Assembly (NCBI GenBank): GCA_002391065.1 | Contig: DGRP01000022.1 | Coordinates: 1 to 32,282 of the forward strand | Origin: Ruminococcus sp. UBA4385 | Lineage (GTDB): Bacteria > Bacillota_A > Clostridia > Oscillospirales > Ruminococcaceae | Reading direction: 5' to 3' | Length of the DNA: 32,282 bases | In this document: positions 7,484 to 15,246 of the stretch, in pieces | Position numbering within the stretch: position 1 is the first letter of the stretch | Layout of the letters: the number at the start of each line of letters is the position of its first letter | Position numbers and translations under genes: made by a program | The notes under the pieces: model-generated | The model's input: only the letters and a program-made list of their open reading frames with translations | Database searches by the model: none | Told to the model about the DNA's origin: nothing

Positions 7484-8268
7484 ACCTTCTCCTTAACGAA
7501 CTGTGCCTTCATCTGCTTATACTGCTCCTTGACAGCAGGCATTTTTCCGCAGGACATTTTTCCCTCGGGACATACACCCGTCATCACGCAGGAGGGTCCT
7601 GCCTTCTTGAACAGATTCGGTGCAACCTCACAGCAAAGACGGAGCATTTCATCAGCGACTGCCTTTATCTCCCACTGTGCACGGTTACAGCACCTGTGCT
7701 TGAAGAAATTGAACAGCGTTCTCACGTTCATAGAAACTATTATCTTTGTCTCGCAGGCATTAGGAAGAACAAACCTTGCATCTTCATTAGCCTTCTTGCG
7801 AGCCTTGCTCTTGGCAGACTTCTCGTCCATGCCCTCAGCGAGCATTGCTTTTTCGTGCATTTCGGTCAGCAGTTCTGCTATTTTATCGTAGCTCTCAACT
7901 ATCTGAGCCATCTGCTTTTCAAACTCTGCCTTAGCCTCGGGACATTCCTCAATTGCAGGCGGAGTTATAAACTCAAATCCGTTCTCATTCACATATCTCT
8001 GGCTCTTCTGCGAGTACGATGCAATTCTGTGCCTTACAAGCTGATGAGAGCAGGCTCTTGAGATACCCTCTATCGCAAAAGTAAATGAAGCGTGCTCCAT
8101 CGGGCTTTCATGTCCGATAGAGGCGAGCATATCAACAAAGCTTTCCACCTTTTCATCGGTAAGACCGTCCATAAGTGAATCTACATCACTGCTCGAATAG
8201 CAGAGCTTTGCCGCTGTAGCCACCAGTTTTTCAGGCTCAGGAGTGTGAGCAAGAAGCTTTACCTGCAT
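7480..8268 (-). CDS. thyX: FAD-dependent thymidylate synthase ThyX
   Basis: ThyX methylates dUMP to dTMP using methylene-THF, FADH2 and NADPH, releasing THF rather than dihydrofolate. The 262-aa protein carries the diagnostic RHRx7S motif, RHRIASYSQKS (R79 to S89), which binds FAD and dUMP. SxHxSPxEHA appears as GHESPMEHASF (about 52-63), and the dUMP-binding arginine region as NVRTLFNFFKHR. The C-terminal tail is Cys-rich (CVMTGVCPEGKMSC). I start it at 8268, because GGGGAGG lies 9 bases upstream; the in-frame ATG at 8286 would place that ribosome site inside the gene. It is the first gene of a six-gene operon with a consensus promoter. Confidence 0.96.
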   Translation of the reverse strand: MQVKLLAHTPEPEKLVATAAKLCYSSSDVDSLMDGLTDEKVESFVDMLASIGHESPMEHASFTFAIEGISRACSHQLVRHRIASYSQKSQRYVNENGFEFITPPAIEECPEAKAEFEKQMAQIVESYDKIAELLTEMHEKAMLAEGMDEKSAKSKARKKANEDARFVLPNACETKIIVSMNVRTLFNFFKHRCCNRAQWEIKAVADEMLRLCCEVAPNLFKKAGPSCVMTGVCPEGKMSCGKMPAVKEQYKQMKAQFVKEKV

Positions 8269-8309
8269 TTGAGAATACCTCCCCATTTTTCATATTTACA
8301 TACATTAAG

Positions 8310-8338
8310 ATTATAGCATTTTTTTCGTGATTAGTCAA
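8310..8338 (-). promoter_or_regulatory. Sigma-A promoter of the thyX operon
   Basis: On the minus strand, TTGACT (8333-8338) and TATAAT (8310-8315) are separated by exactly 17 bases. The predicted start lies about 35 bases before the thyX ATG. This near-consensus match implies strong constitutive expression. Confidence 0.88.
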
Positions 8339-8413
8339 CAACAAACACGCAAATTCTTGAAATTACCGAAATTATCATACAATTACATATCTTTTTTTCA
8401 CATTTATTATAAC

Positions 8414-8451
8414 AAAAACTGCCGTCAGCCGAAAATACGGGCTGACAGCAG
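8414..8451 (-). terminator. Terminator after recN, end of the asp23-recN operon
   Basis: CTGCTGTCAGCC and GGCTGACGGCAG (minus strand; plus coordinates 8440-8451 and 8419-8430) form a 12-bp stem with one G-T pair around a 9-base loop. Five T follow at 8418-8414. The rest of 8339-8467 holds only AT-rich spacer DNA. Confidence 0.88.
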
Positions 8452-8467
8452 GTATGATCTGCGTTAT

Positions 8468-10138
8468 TCAGAGCTTAGCCGCCTCTTTAAGATACTGGTC
8501 TGCGTTTCTGAGCATAAGCTCAGTTATGTTCTCTCCGCCCATGATACGGGCAAGCTCTCTCTTTCTGCCCTCGTGGTCAAGAGACCTTACCGAGGTCTTA
8601 GTGCGGCCGTCCTCGACACGCTTCTCTATAAGCAGATGCTCGTCTGCCATAACCGCGATCTGCGACAGGTGAGTAACGCAAAGCACCTGTCTGAGCTTTG
8701 ATATCTGGCGAAGCTTTATGCCTATCTTTTCAGCGGCTCTTCCACTGACGCCAGTGTCTATCTCGTCGAAGATCAGGGTCTCGATATCGTCCTTCTCGGC
8801 AATTACGTTTTTGAGCGCAAGCATTATCCTTGAAAGCTCACCGCCCGAAGCTATCTTTGCAATAGGCTTCGGCTCCTCGCCTGCGTTTGCGGAGATAAGA
8901 AACTCAATATTATCCATGCCGTTTACCGTAAGCTTGCCCTTCTCATTTCTGACATCAAGCTTTACATCGGGCATATTCAGAAATTCAAGCTCCCCTGCAA
9001 CCTGCTTAGTAAAGCGCTCTGCGGCTTTCATTCTGTGTTCTGAAAGAAGATTTGCCTTTATGGTAACGGTCTTCAAAAGCTCCGACATCTGAGCGTTAAG
9101 CTCTTCAAGGCTCTCATCTGCATTTTCAAGCATGGAAAGCTCATTCTCGGTATCCTCAAGCACTTTGAGAACGTCAGACAGGTCGGGGCCGTACTTTTTC
9201 TTCACACGGCGAAGCTCCTCGGATCGCCTGTTCAGATAGTCATACCTTGCAGGGTCAACCTCCAGCTTATCAAGCAGAGAGGACAGTTCCTCGGAAATAT
9301 CCTCAAGCTCTATTGCGGCTGAATCAAGCCTCTCATAGAGTGCCGCAGACTGTGCGTACACATCGGTAATATCAGAGAGCCTGTCACGGGAACGCTGTGC
9401 AAAAACAACTGCTCCGTCAGTATCATCATCACCCGAAAGAAGAGTTACTGCACCGTAAAGTGCCTCGCTTATTGTGACTGAGTTTTTCATTACATTAAGC
9501 TCCGCATCTATCTCGTCGTCCTCGCCCTCTTTAATATTCAGGGCTGAAAGCTCATCAAAGCGCTCATGAAGAATATCTATACGGTCAGCCTTCTGAGCCC
9601 TTTCTGCTTTGAGCTTGTTTATCTCCTTCGCTTTTTGCTGAAGCTGTCTGAAGGCTGTTTTATAGTCCTCAATAAGGGCGGCAGACTCGGCATAGCTGTC
9701 GAGAATGTCGATATGGCGCTCAGGTGACATAAGTATCTGATTATCATGCTGACCGTGAATGTTTACCAGAAGCTCTCCGAGCTCCTTCAGGGCAGAAACG
9801 TTGACCGCCCTTGAATTTATCCTTGCCATACTTCCGCCGTCAGCGGCTATCTCACGGGTCAGGATAAGCTGTCCGTCTTCATCATCTATTCCAAGTTCTG
9901 AAAGCTTCTCCCGTACCTTTTCACTGATACCTGTAAACAGCGCTGAGATAACTGCCTTTTTTGCTCCGCTTCTTACAATATCCTTATTGGAGCGCTGACC
10001 CAGTATCGCATTAATGCCGTTAATAAGAATCGACTTTCCTGCTCCTGTCTCGCCCGTAAACACATTGAGCGAGTCACAGAAGCCGATAGTGGCTTTCTCG
10101 ATAACGGCAAGGTTCTCTATATAAATTTCCTTGAGCAT
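8468..10138 (-). CDS. recN: DNA repair protein RecN
   Basis: A 556-aa SMC-like ATPase that gathers broken DNA ends early in double-strand break repair. The N-terminal half-ATPase has Walker A GETGAGKSI (residues 29-37). A long coiled-coil middle section (about 160-350) is broken by the turn characteristic of RecN. The C-terminal half has the ABC signature ASGGELSRIMLALKN and Walker B ETLIFDEIDTGVSG. Length is normal for the family. The ATG at 10138 is 16 bases after the argR stop and has AGGA upstream. It is the last gene of the operon, directly followed by a terminator. In B. subtilis the argR-recN pair is likewise adjacent, but spoIVB and spo0A follow there; here they do not. Confidence 0.97.
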   Translation of the reverse strand: MLKEIYIENLAVIEKATIGFCDSLNVFTGETGAGKSILINGINAILGQRSNKDIVRSGAKKAVISALFTGISEKVREKLSELGIDDEDGQLILTREIAADGGSMARINSRAVNVSALKELGELLVNIHGQHDNQILMSPERHIDILDSYAESAALIEDYKTAFRQLQQKAKEINKLKAERAQKADRIDILHERFDELSALNIKEGEDDEIDAELNVMKNSVTISEALYGAVTLLSGDDDTDGAVVFAQRSRDRLSDITDVYAQSAALYERLDSAAIELEDISEELSSLLDKLEVDPARYDYLNRRSEELRRVKKKYGPDLSDVLKVLEDTENELSMLENADESLEELNAQMSELLKTVTIKANLLSEHRMKAAERFTKQVAGELEFLNMPDVKLDVRNEKGKLTVNGMDNIEFLISANAGEEPKPIAKIASGGELSRIMLALKNVIAEKDDIETLIFDEIDTGVSGRAAEKIGIKLRQISKLRQVLCVTHLSQIAVMADEHLLIEKRVEDGRTKTSVRSLDHEGRKRELARIMGGENITELMLRNADQYLKEAAKL

Positions 10139-10154
10139 TTTTATCAGATCCTGT

Positions 10155-10616
10155 TTATTTAGTAATTATAGCCGAGAACTCTTTAGTAATGAGTCTTGCA
10201 TCTGCCTCGGTACGCATAAGAATGAAGATAGTATCATCTCCGGCTATTGTGCCGACTATGTTTTCAAGCTCTATCACATCAAGCTTTGCGCAGACTGCCT
10301 GTGCCATTCCGCTCATACACTTGACAACCACAGTATTGAGTGCATAGTCTACATTCACGACTGCATCTGCAAGCAGACTGTAAAGAGCCGCACTCTCGCT
10401 GCCCTCGCTTTTTGTGACCGAAGGCACTCTGTAGCGGTACTTACCCGAGCTGTCCGCTGCCTTTATAAGGTCAAGCTCCCGTATATCTCTTGACAGCGTC
10501 GCCTGAGTGACCTCACAGCCCTCAGCAAGAAGAGCCTCTCTCAGCCCTTCCTGAGTATCAACAGGCTGCTCGCAAACAAGCTTTACAATAAGCTGCTGTC
10601 TGTTTTTTTTATTCAT
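10155..10616 (-). CDS. argR: Arginine repressor ArgR/AhrC
   Basis: A 153-aa regulator that forms hexamers and binds ARG boxes when arginine is present. The N-terminal winged helix is visible as LREALLAEGCEVTQATLSRDIRELDLIK (about residues 24-51), with the recognition helix TQATLSRDIREL. The C-terminal oligomerisation and arginine-binding domain carries the hallmark GTIAGDDTIFIL, whose Asp pair contacts arginine. The start overlaps the nadK stop by 8 bases. No arginine biosynthesis genes lie in the window, so it probably acts in trans. Its place between nadK and recN follows the conserved Firmicute order. Confidence 0.95.
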   Translation of the reverse strand: MNKKNRQQLIVKLVCEQPVDTQEGLREALLAEGCEVTQATLSRDIRELDLIKAADSSGKYRYRVPSVTKSEGSESAALYSLLADAVVNVDYALNTVVVKCMSGMAQAVCAKLDVIELENIVGTIAGDDTIFILMRTEADARLITKEFSAIITK

Positions 10617-11490
10617 GAGAAACCTCCTCCGAGCCCTTCAAAGGCTGCATAAGCTTCTTATGAATTGATGTAAAGAAGCTGCCGCCCGATATATCAATGA
10701 TATCGACAAAAAGCTTAGACCCTGTGACATATACCTTGTCGCCGTCTGTAAGCTTTGCTACATTATTTCCGTCAACATTTACCCACACATGAGCACCCTC
10801 ATTAGTGCCTACTTTTACGGTGATACTGCTGTCCGCACAAAGTATCATGCTCCTTGCAAACAGAGAATGAGCACATATCTGAGTAACCTCTATGCAGTTC
10901 ATCTCGGGCTCTATAATAGGGCCGCCTGCCGACATAGAATAGGCTGTTGCACCTGTTGCTGTCGAAAGAATAACTCCGTCAGCACGAAGTGATGAGATTA
11001 CACGGCTTCCCTTTGAAACAGAATAATCTGCTATCTTGCAGTCATCACAACGTGAAACGGTAACGTCATTGAGCGCTGTAAAGCTTTGCTGTTCAGCGCC
11101 GCACTCAACCTTAACATCTAACATCATTCGGCGGCTCATAGTATATTCACCGCTTATAAGCCTGCTTAAAAGACCAAGCTGTGAATGCTCAAGCGATGCC
11201 ATAAAGCCTAGCCTTCCGCAGTTTATTCCCAGAACAGGCTTATTGTGTACTGCCGCCTTTTTTGAGCACTTTAGGATAGTTCCGTCACCGCCGACTGCAA
11301 TTATCATATCACACTTAGGTATAAAGCTGTCCTCGTGAACGAAGCTGACATAGTCAATGCCTGCAAATACAAGGCGGTAATCCTCGTTCAGATATATTTC
11401 TGCGCCCTCACCGGCAAGTATCCCTGCCGCCTCACAGGTGTACTCATAGCAGTTTGTCTTGTCAAGATTTGGATGCATATAGATCTTCAT
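10609..11490 (-). CDS. nadK: NAD kinase
   Basis: A 293-aa cytoplasmic enzyme that phosphorylates NAD to NADP. The catalytic GGDGT motif is at residues 67-71, with Asp69 as the expected base. Further signatures are LGINCGRLGFMA, ALNDVTVSR and the glycine-rich ADGVILSTATGATAYSMSAGGPII, a variant of the family's DGxxxxTPTGSTAYxxSAGGP. Length is normal. The ATG at 11490 lies 12 bases after the tlyA stop. It is coupled to argR by an 8-base overlap. In clostridia nadK commonly sits between tlyA and argR, and its NADPH product supports the Dxs-pathway and ThyX reactions, although that link is only contextual. Confidence 0.96.
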   Translation of the reverse strand: MKIYMHPNLDKTNCYEYTCEAAGILAGEGAEIYLNEDYRLVFAGIDYVSFVHEDSFIPKCDMIIAVGGDGTILKCSKKAAVHNKPVLGINCGRLGFMASLEHSQLGLLSRLISGEYTMSRRMMLDVKVECGAEQQSFTALNDVTVSRCDDCKIADYSVSKGSRVISSLRADGVILSTATGATAYSMSAGGPIIEPEMNCIEVTQICAHSLFARSMILCADSSITVKVGTNEGAHVWVNVDGNNVAKLTDGDKVYVTGSKLFVDIIDISGGSFFTSIHKKLMQPLKGSEEVSHE

Positions 11491-11502
11491 GCGTAAGCCT
11501 CC

Positions 11503-12312
11503 TTAGGCCTGCTTGTCTTTGAAATGTGCGAATGCCGACCTGACGGTCTCCTCGGGAGTAATGATAAAAGCCTTATCTGTATTCCCCTTTTTCATACGGA
11601 TAAGATACTCAATATTGCCGTCAGAGCCCCTTATCCCCGAATATGTAAGTCCCATTACCGACAGTCCCGACTGTGTAAACAGCGCTGTAAGCTCCCTGAG
11701 CACCCGAATATGCTCCTTCGGGTCTTTTACTATGCCTTTTTTGCTGAGCGCCTGCTTTCCTGCCTCAAACTGCGGCTTTATCAGCAAAACCAGCTCACCG
11801 CCCTCGCAAAGGCACTGGGTCATCGGACCTATCACCAGCCTGAGCGAAATAAAAGACAAATCTCCGCATATAAACGAGGGCTTTTGCTCAAAGAGCTCAG
11901 GTGTCATATACCTTGCATTAATGCCCTCAAGATCGGCTACACGAGGGTCAGCGCATAAGCTCTCATCAAGCTGTCCGTGACCTACATCAACGGCATAGAC
12001 CTTATCTGCTCCGTGCATTAAAAGGCACTGTGTAAAGCCGCCCGTTGATGCACCTATATCGGCACAGCAAAGCCCGTTCACATCAAAGTCAAACACCTTA
12101 AAAGCGTGCTCCAGCTTTTCACCGCCCCGACCTACAAAGCTGAGAGGGTCATCGGCACACTCAATTTTGTCCGACTCGCTGACAGTGTAGGAGGGCTTCG
12201 TAATTACCATTCCGCCGACCTTTACTCCGCCGCTTTTGATAAGAGCCTTCGCCCTCTCCCGACTTTTTATAAGCCCTGCTTCAACAAGGTACGCATCAAG
12301 TCTCTGTGACAT
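11503..12312 (-). CDS. tlyA: TlyA family rRNA methyltransferase
   Basis: A 269-aa protein with an N-terminal S4 RNA-binding domain (SQRLDAYLVEAGLIKSRERA, residues 2-21) and a FtsJ-like methyltransferase domain. The SAM-binding motif is ADIGASTGGFTQCLL, followed by VYAVDVGHGQL, the GDLSFISLR motif and LLIKPQFEAGK with its catalytic-type lysine. Characterised TlyA proteins add 2'-O-methyl groups to rRNA, and loss gives capreomycin resistance in mycobacteria; the exact target here is unknown. I choose the second of two adjacent ATGs (12312), as it lies 8 bases after GGGAG. The start overlaps the end of dxs by 17 bases. The B. subtilis orthologue yqxC holds the same place. Confidence 0.92.
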   Translation of the reverse strand: MSQRLDAYLVEAGLIKSRERAKALIKSGGVKVGGMVITKPSYTVSESDKIECADDPLSFVGRGGEKLEHAFKVFDFDVNGLCCADIGASTGGFTQCLLMHGADKVYAVDVGHGQLDESLCADPRVADLEGINARYMTPELFEQKPSFICGDLSFISLRLVIGPMTQCLCEGGELVLLIKPQFEAGKQALSKKGIVKDPKEHIRVLRELTALFTQSGLSVMGLTYSGIRGSDGNIEYLIRMKKGNTDKAFIITPEETVRSAFAHFKDKQA

Positions 12313-14149
12313 CATTCTTACTCCCGAGAATAGTCTCAGCCATTTTCTCTGCCGAGAGGCCAAGCTCATCAAGCAGCGAGACAGGCTTTCCGTGATGTAC
12401 AAAGTCCTCAACTGCGTGGCTTTCTATGTTTGTAAGCCTTGCCGAGTACTTTTCCGCAAGGCAGCCCGAGCTGTAGGCTTCTTCAAAGAACACCACTCTG
12501 TCATACTTTTTCATAAGACAGACTGTGTCCTCATTTATCGGCCAGAGCTTAACAAGATTGAGCGTATCAGGCTTTGCGCCCTTGCTTTCAAGAAGCTCGC
12601 AGGCTTTATAAAGGCTATTTGCAAGCCTTCCGTAGGTGACCGCCAGTGTCTTTGAGCCGTTTTCCTCATAGGTGTATAAGGTTTCGGGCTTTGACCTTGG
12701 AGAGCGGTCTGCACCCCTTGGATATCTGACTACAACAAGTCCCTTATCCTCATTTACTGCCTTTTCAAGACAGGCCTCAAGCTCGGAATAAATTGACGGT
12801 GAATATACTGTCACCCCCGGGATAGTGGTCAGGAAATTCACATCAAAAATGCCCTGATGTGTCTCTCCGTCATCACCGACTATGCCTGCTCTGTCAACAC
12901 AGATAACTGCGTGAGTTCCCATTATGGATAGGTCATGGATAAGCTGGTCATAGGAGCGCTGTAAAAAGGTCGAATAAACCGCAAAAACAGGCACATAGCC
13001 CATTGATGCCAGCCCTCCGCAGAAGGTGACAGCGTGCTCCTCGGCTATGCCTACATCAAAAAAGCGTGACGGATACTTCTTTGCAAAGTACTGAAGTCCC
13101 GTTCCGTACTTCATTGCGGCAGTTACAGCACAGACTTTTTTGTTCTTTTCAGCTAATGCGCAGAGATGTCTGCCCATAACAGAGGAAAAGCTGTCGGAAA
13201 GGACAACATCGGGATTGCCCGTTGCTATTTCAAAGCTGCCTATTCCGTGATACTCACCGGGGTTTTGCTCCGCAGGCTTATAGCCCTTGCCCTTGACCGT
13301 GTTCACATGGACAAATACGGGCTTCCCGAGCTTTTTTGCCGCCCTAAGACCCCTTTCAAGGTCATTGAGGTCATGTCCGTTCAAAGGACCGATGAACTCA
13401 AAGCCCAGATCCTCGAACATGGTGCTGTGGATAAGGATATTCTTGAAAGCATCCTTTGAGCTTCTGATAGCGTTCTCTACAGGCTTACCGACCAGAGGTG
13501 TCGCATCAAGAACACGCTGAACACGACTTTTTGTTTTCCTGTATGTGTCCTTTGTTCTCATTGTGGAGAGATACTTTGCCATAGCACCAACATTCTTTGA
13601 GATAGACATTTCATTATAGTTAAGTATTACTATGATATTTGTCTCGCTCTTGCCTGCATTGTTAAGACCCTCATAGAGCTCTCCGCCTGTTGAGGCGCCG
13701 TCGCCGACAACTGCAATAGCATGGTGCTCGTTATCGCCGCTGAGCTTCATAGCTGTGGCGATACCCAGTGCCGCCGAGACAGAGGTCGAGCTGTGACCGC
13801 TTACAAAAGCATCATGAACAGACTCATCAGGGCGGCAGAAGCCCGAGATACCGTTTTCCTGCCTGAGAGTATTCATTCTGTCAAGCCTGCCTGTAAGTAT
13901 CTTATGTGTATATGCCTGATGTCCGACGTCCCAGACGATCTTATCATCGGGTGAATCAAACACTCTGTGAATAGCCATAGTAAGCTCCACCGTTCCTAGG
14001 TTCGAGGCAAGATGTCCGCCTGTTTTTGAAACAGTGCTTATAAGTATTTTCCGTATATCGTCACAAAGCCCCTCGCACTCCTCTACAGTGAGCCTTTTAA
14101 GGTCCTGCGGAAGCCTGAGGCTTTTCAAGTCGATTTTTTTGTCTGACAA
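12296..14149 (-). CDS. dxs: 1-deoxy-D-xylulose-5-phosphate synthase
   Basis: A thiamine-diphosphate enzyme (617 aa) that joins pyruvate and glyceraldehyde 3-phosphate in the first step of the MEP isoprenoid pathway. Visible hallmarks are GHLASNLGTVELTMAIH at the N-terminus, DVGHQAYTHKILTGR, the ThDP motif beginning VVGDGASTGGELYEGLNNAG, and the catalytic Glu in DVGIAEEHAVTFCGGLASMG. VICVDRAGIVGDDGETHQG marks the transketolase-like pyrimidine domain. Translation must begin at the TTG at 14149: an in-frame TGA directly precedes it, AGGAG lies 9 bases upstream, and the next Met is about residue 58, inside conserved sequence. It is preceded by ispA and overlaps tlyA. Confidence 0.97.
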   Translation of the reverse strand: MSDKKIDLKSLRLPQDLKRLTVEECEGLCDDIRKILISTVSKTGGHLASNLGTVELTMAIHRVFDSPDDKIVWDVGHQAYTHKILTGRLDRMNTLRQENGISGFCRPDESVHDAFVSGHSSTSVSAALGIATAMKLSGDNEHHAIAVVGDGASTGGELYEGLNNAGKSETNIIVILNYNEMSISKNVGAMAKYLSTMRTKDTYRKTKSRVQRVLDATPLVGKPVENAIRSSKDAFKNILIHSTMFEDLGFEFIGPLNGHDLNDLERGLRAAKKLGKPVFVHVNTVKGKGYKPAEQNPGEYHGIGSFEIATGNPDVVLSDSFSSVMGRHLCALAEKNKKVCAVTAAMKYGTGLQYFAKKYPSRFFDVGIAEEHAVTFCGGLASMGYVPVFAVYSTFLQRSYDQLIHDLSIMGTHAVICVDRAGIVGDDGETHQGIFDVNFLTTIPGVTVYSPSIYSELEACLEKAVNEDKGLVVVRYPRGADRSPRSKPETLYTYEENGSKTLAVTYGRLANSLYKACELLESKGAKPDTLNLVKLWPINEDTVCLMKKYDRVVFFEEAYSSGCLAEKYSARLTNIESHAVEDFVHHGKPVSLLDELGLSAEKMAETILGSKNDVTET

Positions 14150-14170
14150 TCAAATGATCTCCTATCATAC

Positions 14171-15064
14171 TCAGCTTCTTCTGGTAAGAAGGTCTTCCGT
14201 AAGCTGAGACAGAAATTCGTGTTCTTCAAAATAACGCAGATGTCCGAGCGCTTCAACAGTGAGCTGTTTCGCTATCGACTGAGAACGCTCAAGACCAAGA
14301 AGTGTAACGTAGGTGTTTTTGTTCTGCTCTTCATCACTGCCTATAGGCTTGCCGAGCTCATCAAAGCTTCCTGTGACATCCAAGATATCATCAACTATCT
14401 GGAATGCTCTGCCTACTGCCTTTGCATAGTCTGCGGCAAAAGGTATCGCTTCAAACTTTCCTGCGAGTACTGCGCCCATAACGCAGGCAGCCTCAATAAG
14501 AGCACCTGTTTTGCAGGTCTGCAAAACGTTCAGGGTTTCAATATCTATGTCCTTGCCCTCGGTTTTAAGGTCTATCACCTGACCGCCTATCATGCCGTCA
14601 GAGCTTATAGCCTTTGAAAGCACCGACACAAGCATTATAGCCCTCTCTGGCGGAATATCTCCTGCCATTGCCGCATCTGAAATGACCTCAAATGCCATTG
14701 AATTAAGTGCATCTCCTGCAAGGAGCGCTATATCCTCGCCGAAGGCCTTATGGCACGAGGGCTTGCCTCTGCGGTAATCATCATTGTCCATACAGGGAAG
14801 GTCATCGTGTATGAGCGAATATGTATGGATAAGCTCAACACTGCAGGCAGCAGCAATGTACTTTTCAGGCTTTTTCTCACCGCACATTCTTGCAAACTCC
14901 ATCATAAGGATAGGTCTGAGCCTTTTTCCGCCTGCAAGCAGAGAATACTCCATAGCCTTTACAACCTCGCCCTGAAGCTCGGGCTTGGAAGCTGTGAACT
15001 TTTTAAGCTGCTCCTCAACCAGCTCGATATAATAATCAAGCTTAGCCTTGTTCATATCATTCAT
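14171..15064 (-). CDS. ispA: Polyprenyl (farnesyl/geranyl) diphosphate synthase
   Basis: A 297-aa all-helical prenyltransferase that extends DMAPP with IPP to make geranyl and farnesyl diphosphate. The first Asp-rich motif is LIHDDLPCMDNDDYRRGKP, the second is QIVDDILDVTG, and GGKRLRPILMM precedes them; all are intact. The product length (C15 or longer) cannot be read from the sequence with certainty. The start at 15064 overlaps the xseB stop and has GGTGA 8 bases upstream; an ATG at 15055, one base after the xseB stop, is a fair alternative. It stands next to dxs, so the first step and a later step of isoprenoid synthesis are co-transcribed, as in B. subtilis. Confidence 0.95.
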   Translation of the reverse strand: MNDMNKAKLDYYIELVEEQLKKFTASKPELQGEVVKAMEYSLLAGGKRLRPILMMEFARMCGEKKPEKYIAAACSVELIHTYSLIHDDLPCMDNDDYRRGKPSCHKAFGEDIALLAGDALNSMAFEVISDAAMAGDIPPERAIMLVSVLSKAISSDGMIGGQVIDLKTEGKDIDIETLNVLQTCKTGALIEAACVMGAVLAGKFEAIPFAADYAKAVGRAFQIVDDILDVTGSFDELGKPIGSDEEQNKNTYVTLLGLERSQSIAKQLTVEALGHLRYFEEHEFLSQLTEDLLTRRS

Positions 15065-15245
15065 CGTCTGCTTCACCGTCCATATTTCTGACAGTAAGCT
15101 TAGCCTCTTCAAGCTCCTTTTTGCAGTCAGCGCAAAGAGCCACTCCCTCCTTATAAAGGTCGAGGGATTCATTAAGGCTTGGGTTATCCTTTTCGAGCTT
15201 CTCGGTTATCTCGCCGAGCCTTGTCATTTTTTCTTCAAATGTCAT
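15057..15245 (-). CDS. xseB: Exodeoxyribonuclease VII small subunit
   Basis: A 62-aa helical protein that binds the large subunit XseA to form exonuclease VII, which degrades single-stranded DNA from both ends. The family pattern is clear: MTFEEKMTRLGEITEKLEKDNPSL (residues 1-24), then LDLYKEGVALCADCKKELEEAK. The ATG at 15245 lies one base after the xseA stop (TGA-T-ATG) and matches the usual N-terminus; an upstream ATG at 15266 lacks a ribosome site. It is coupled on both sides. Confidence 0.94.
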   Translation of the reverse strand: MTFEEKMTRLGEITEKLEKDNPSLNESLDLYKEGVALCADCKKELEEAKLTVRNMDGEADDE

Positions 15246-15246
15246 A

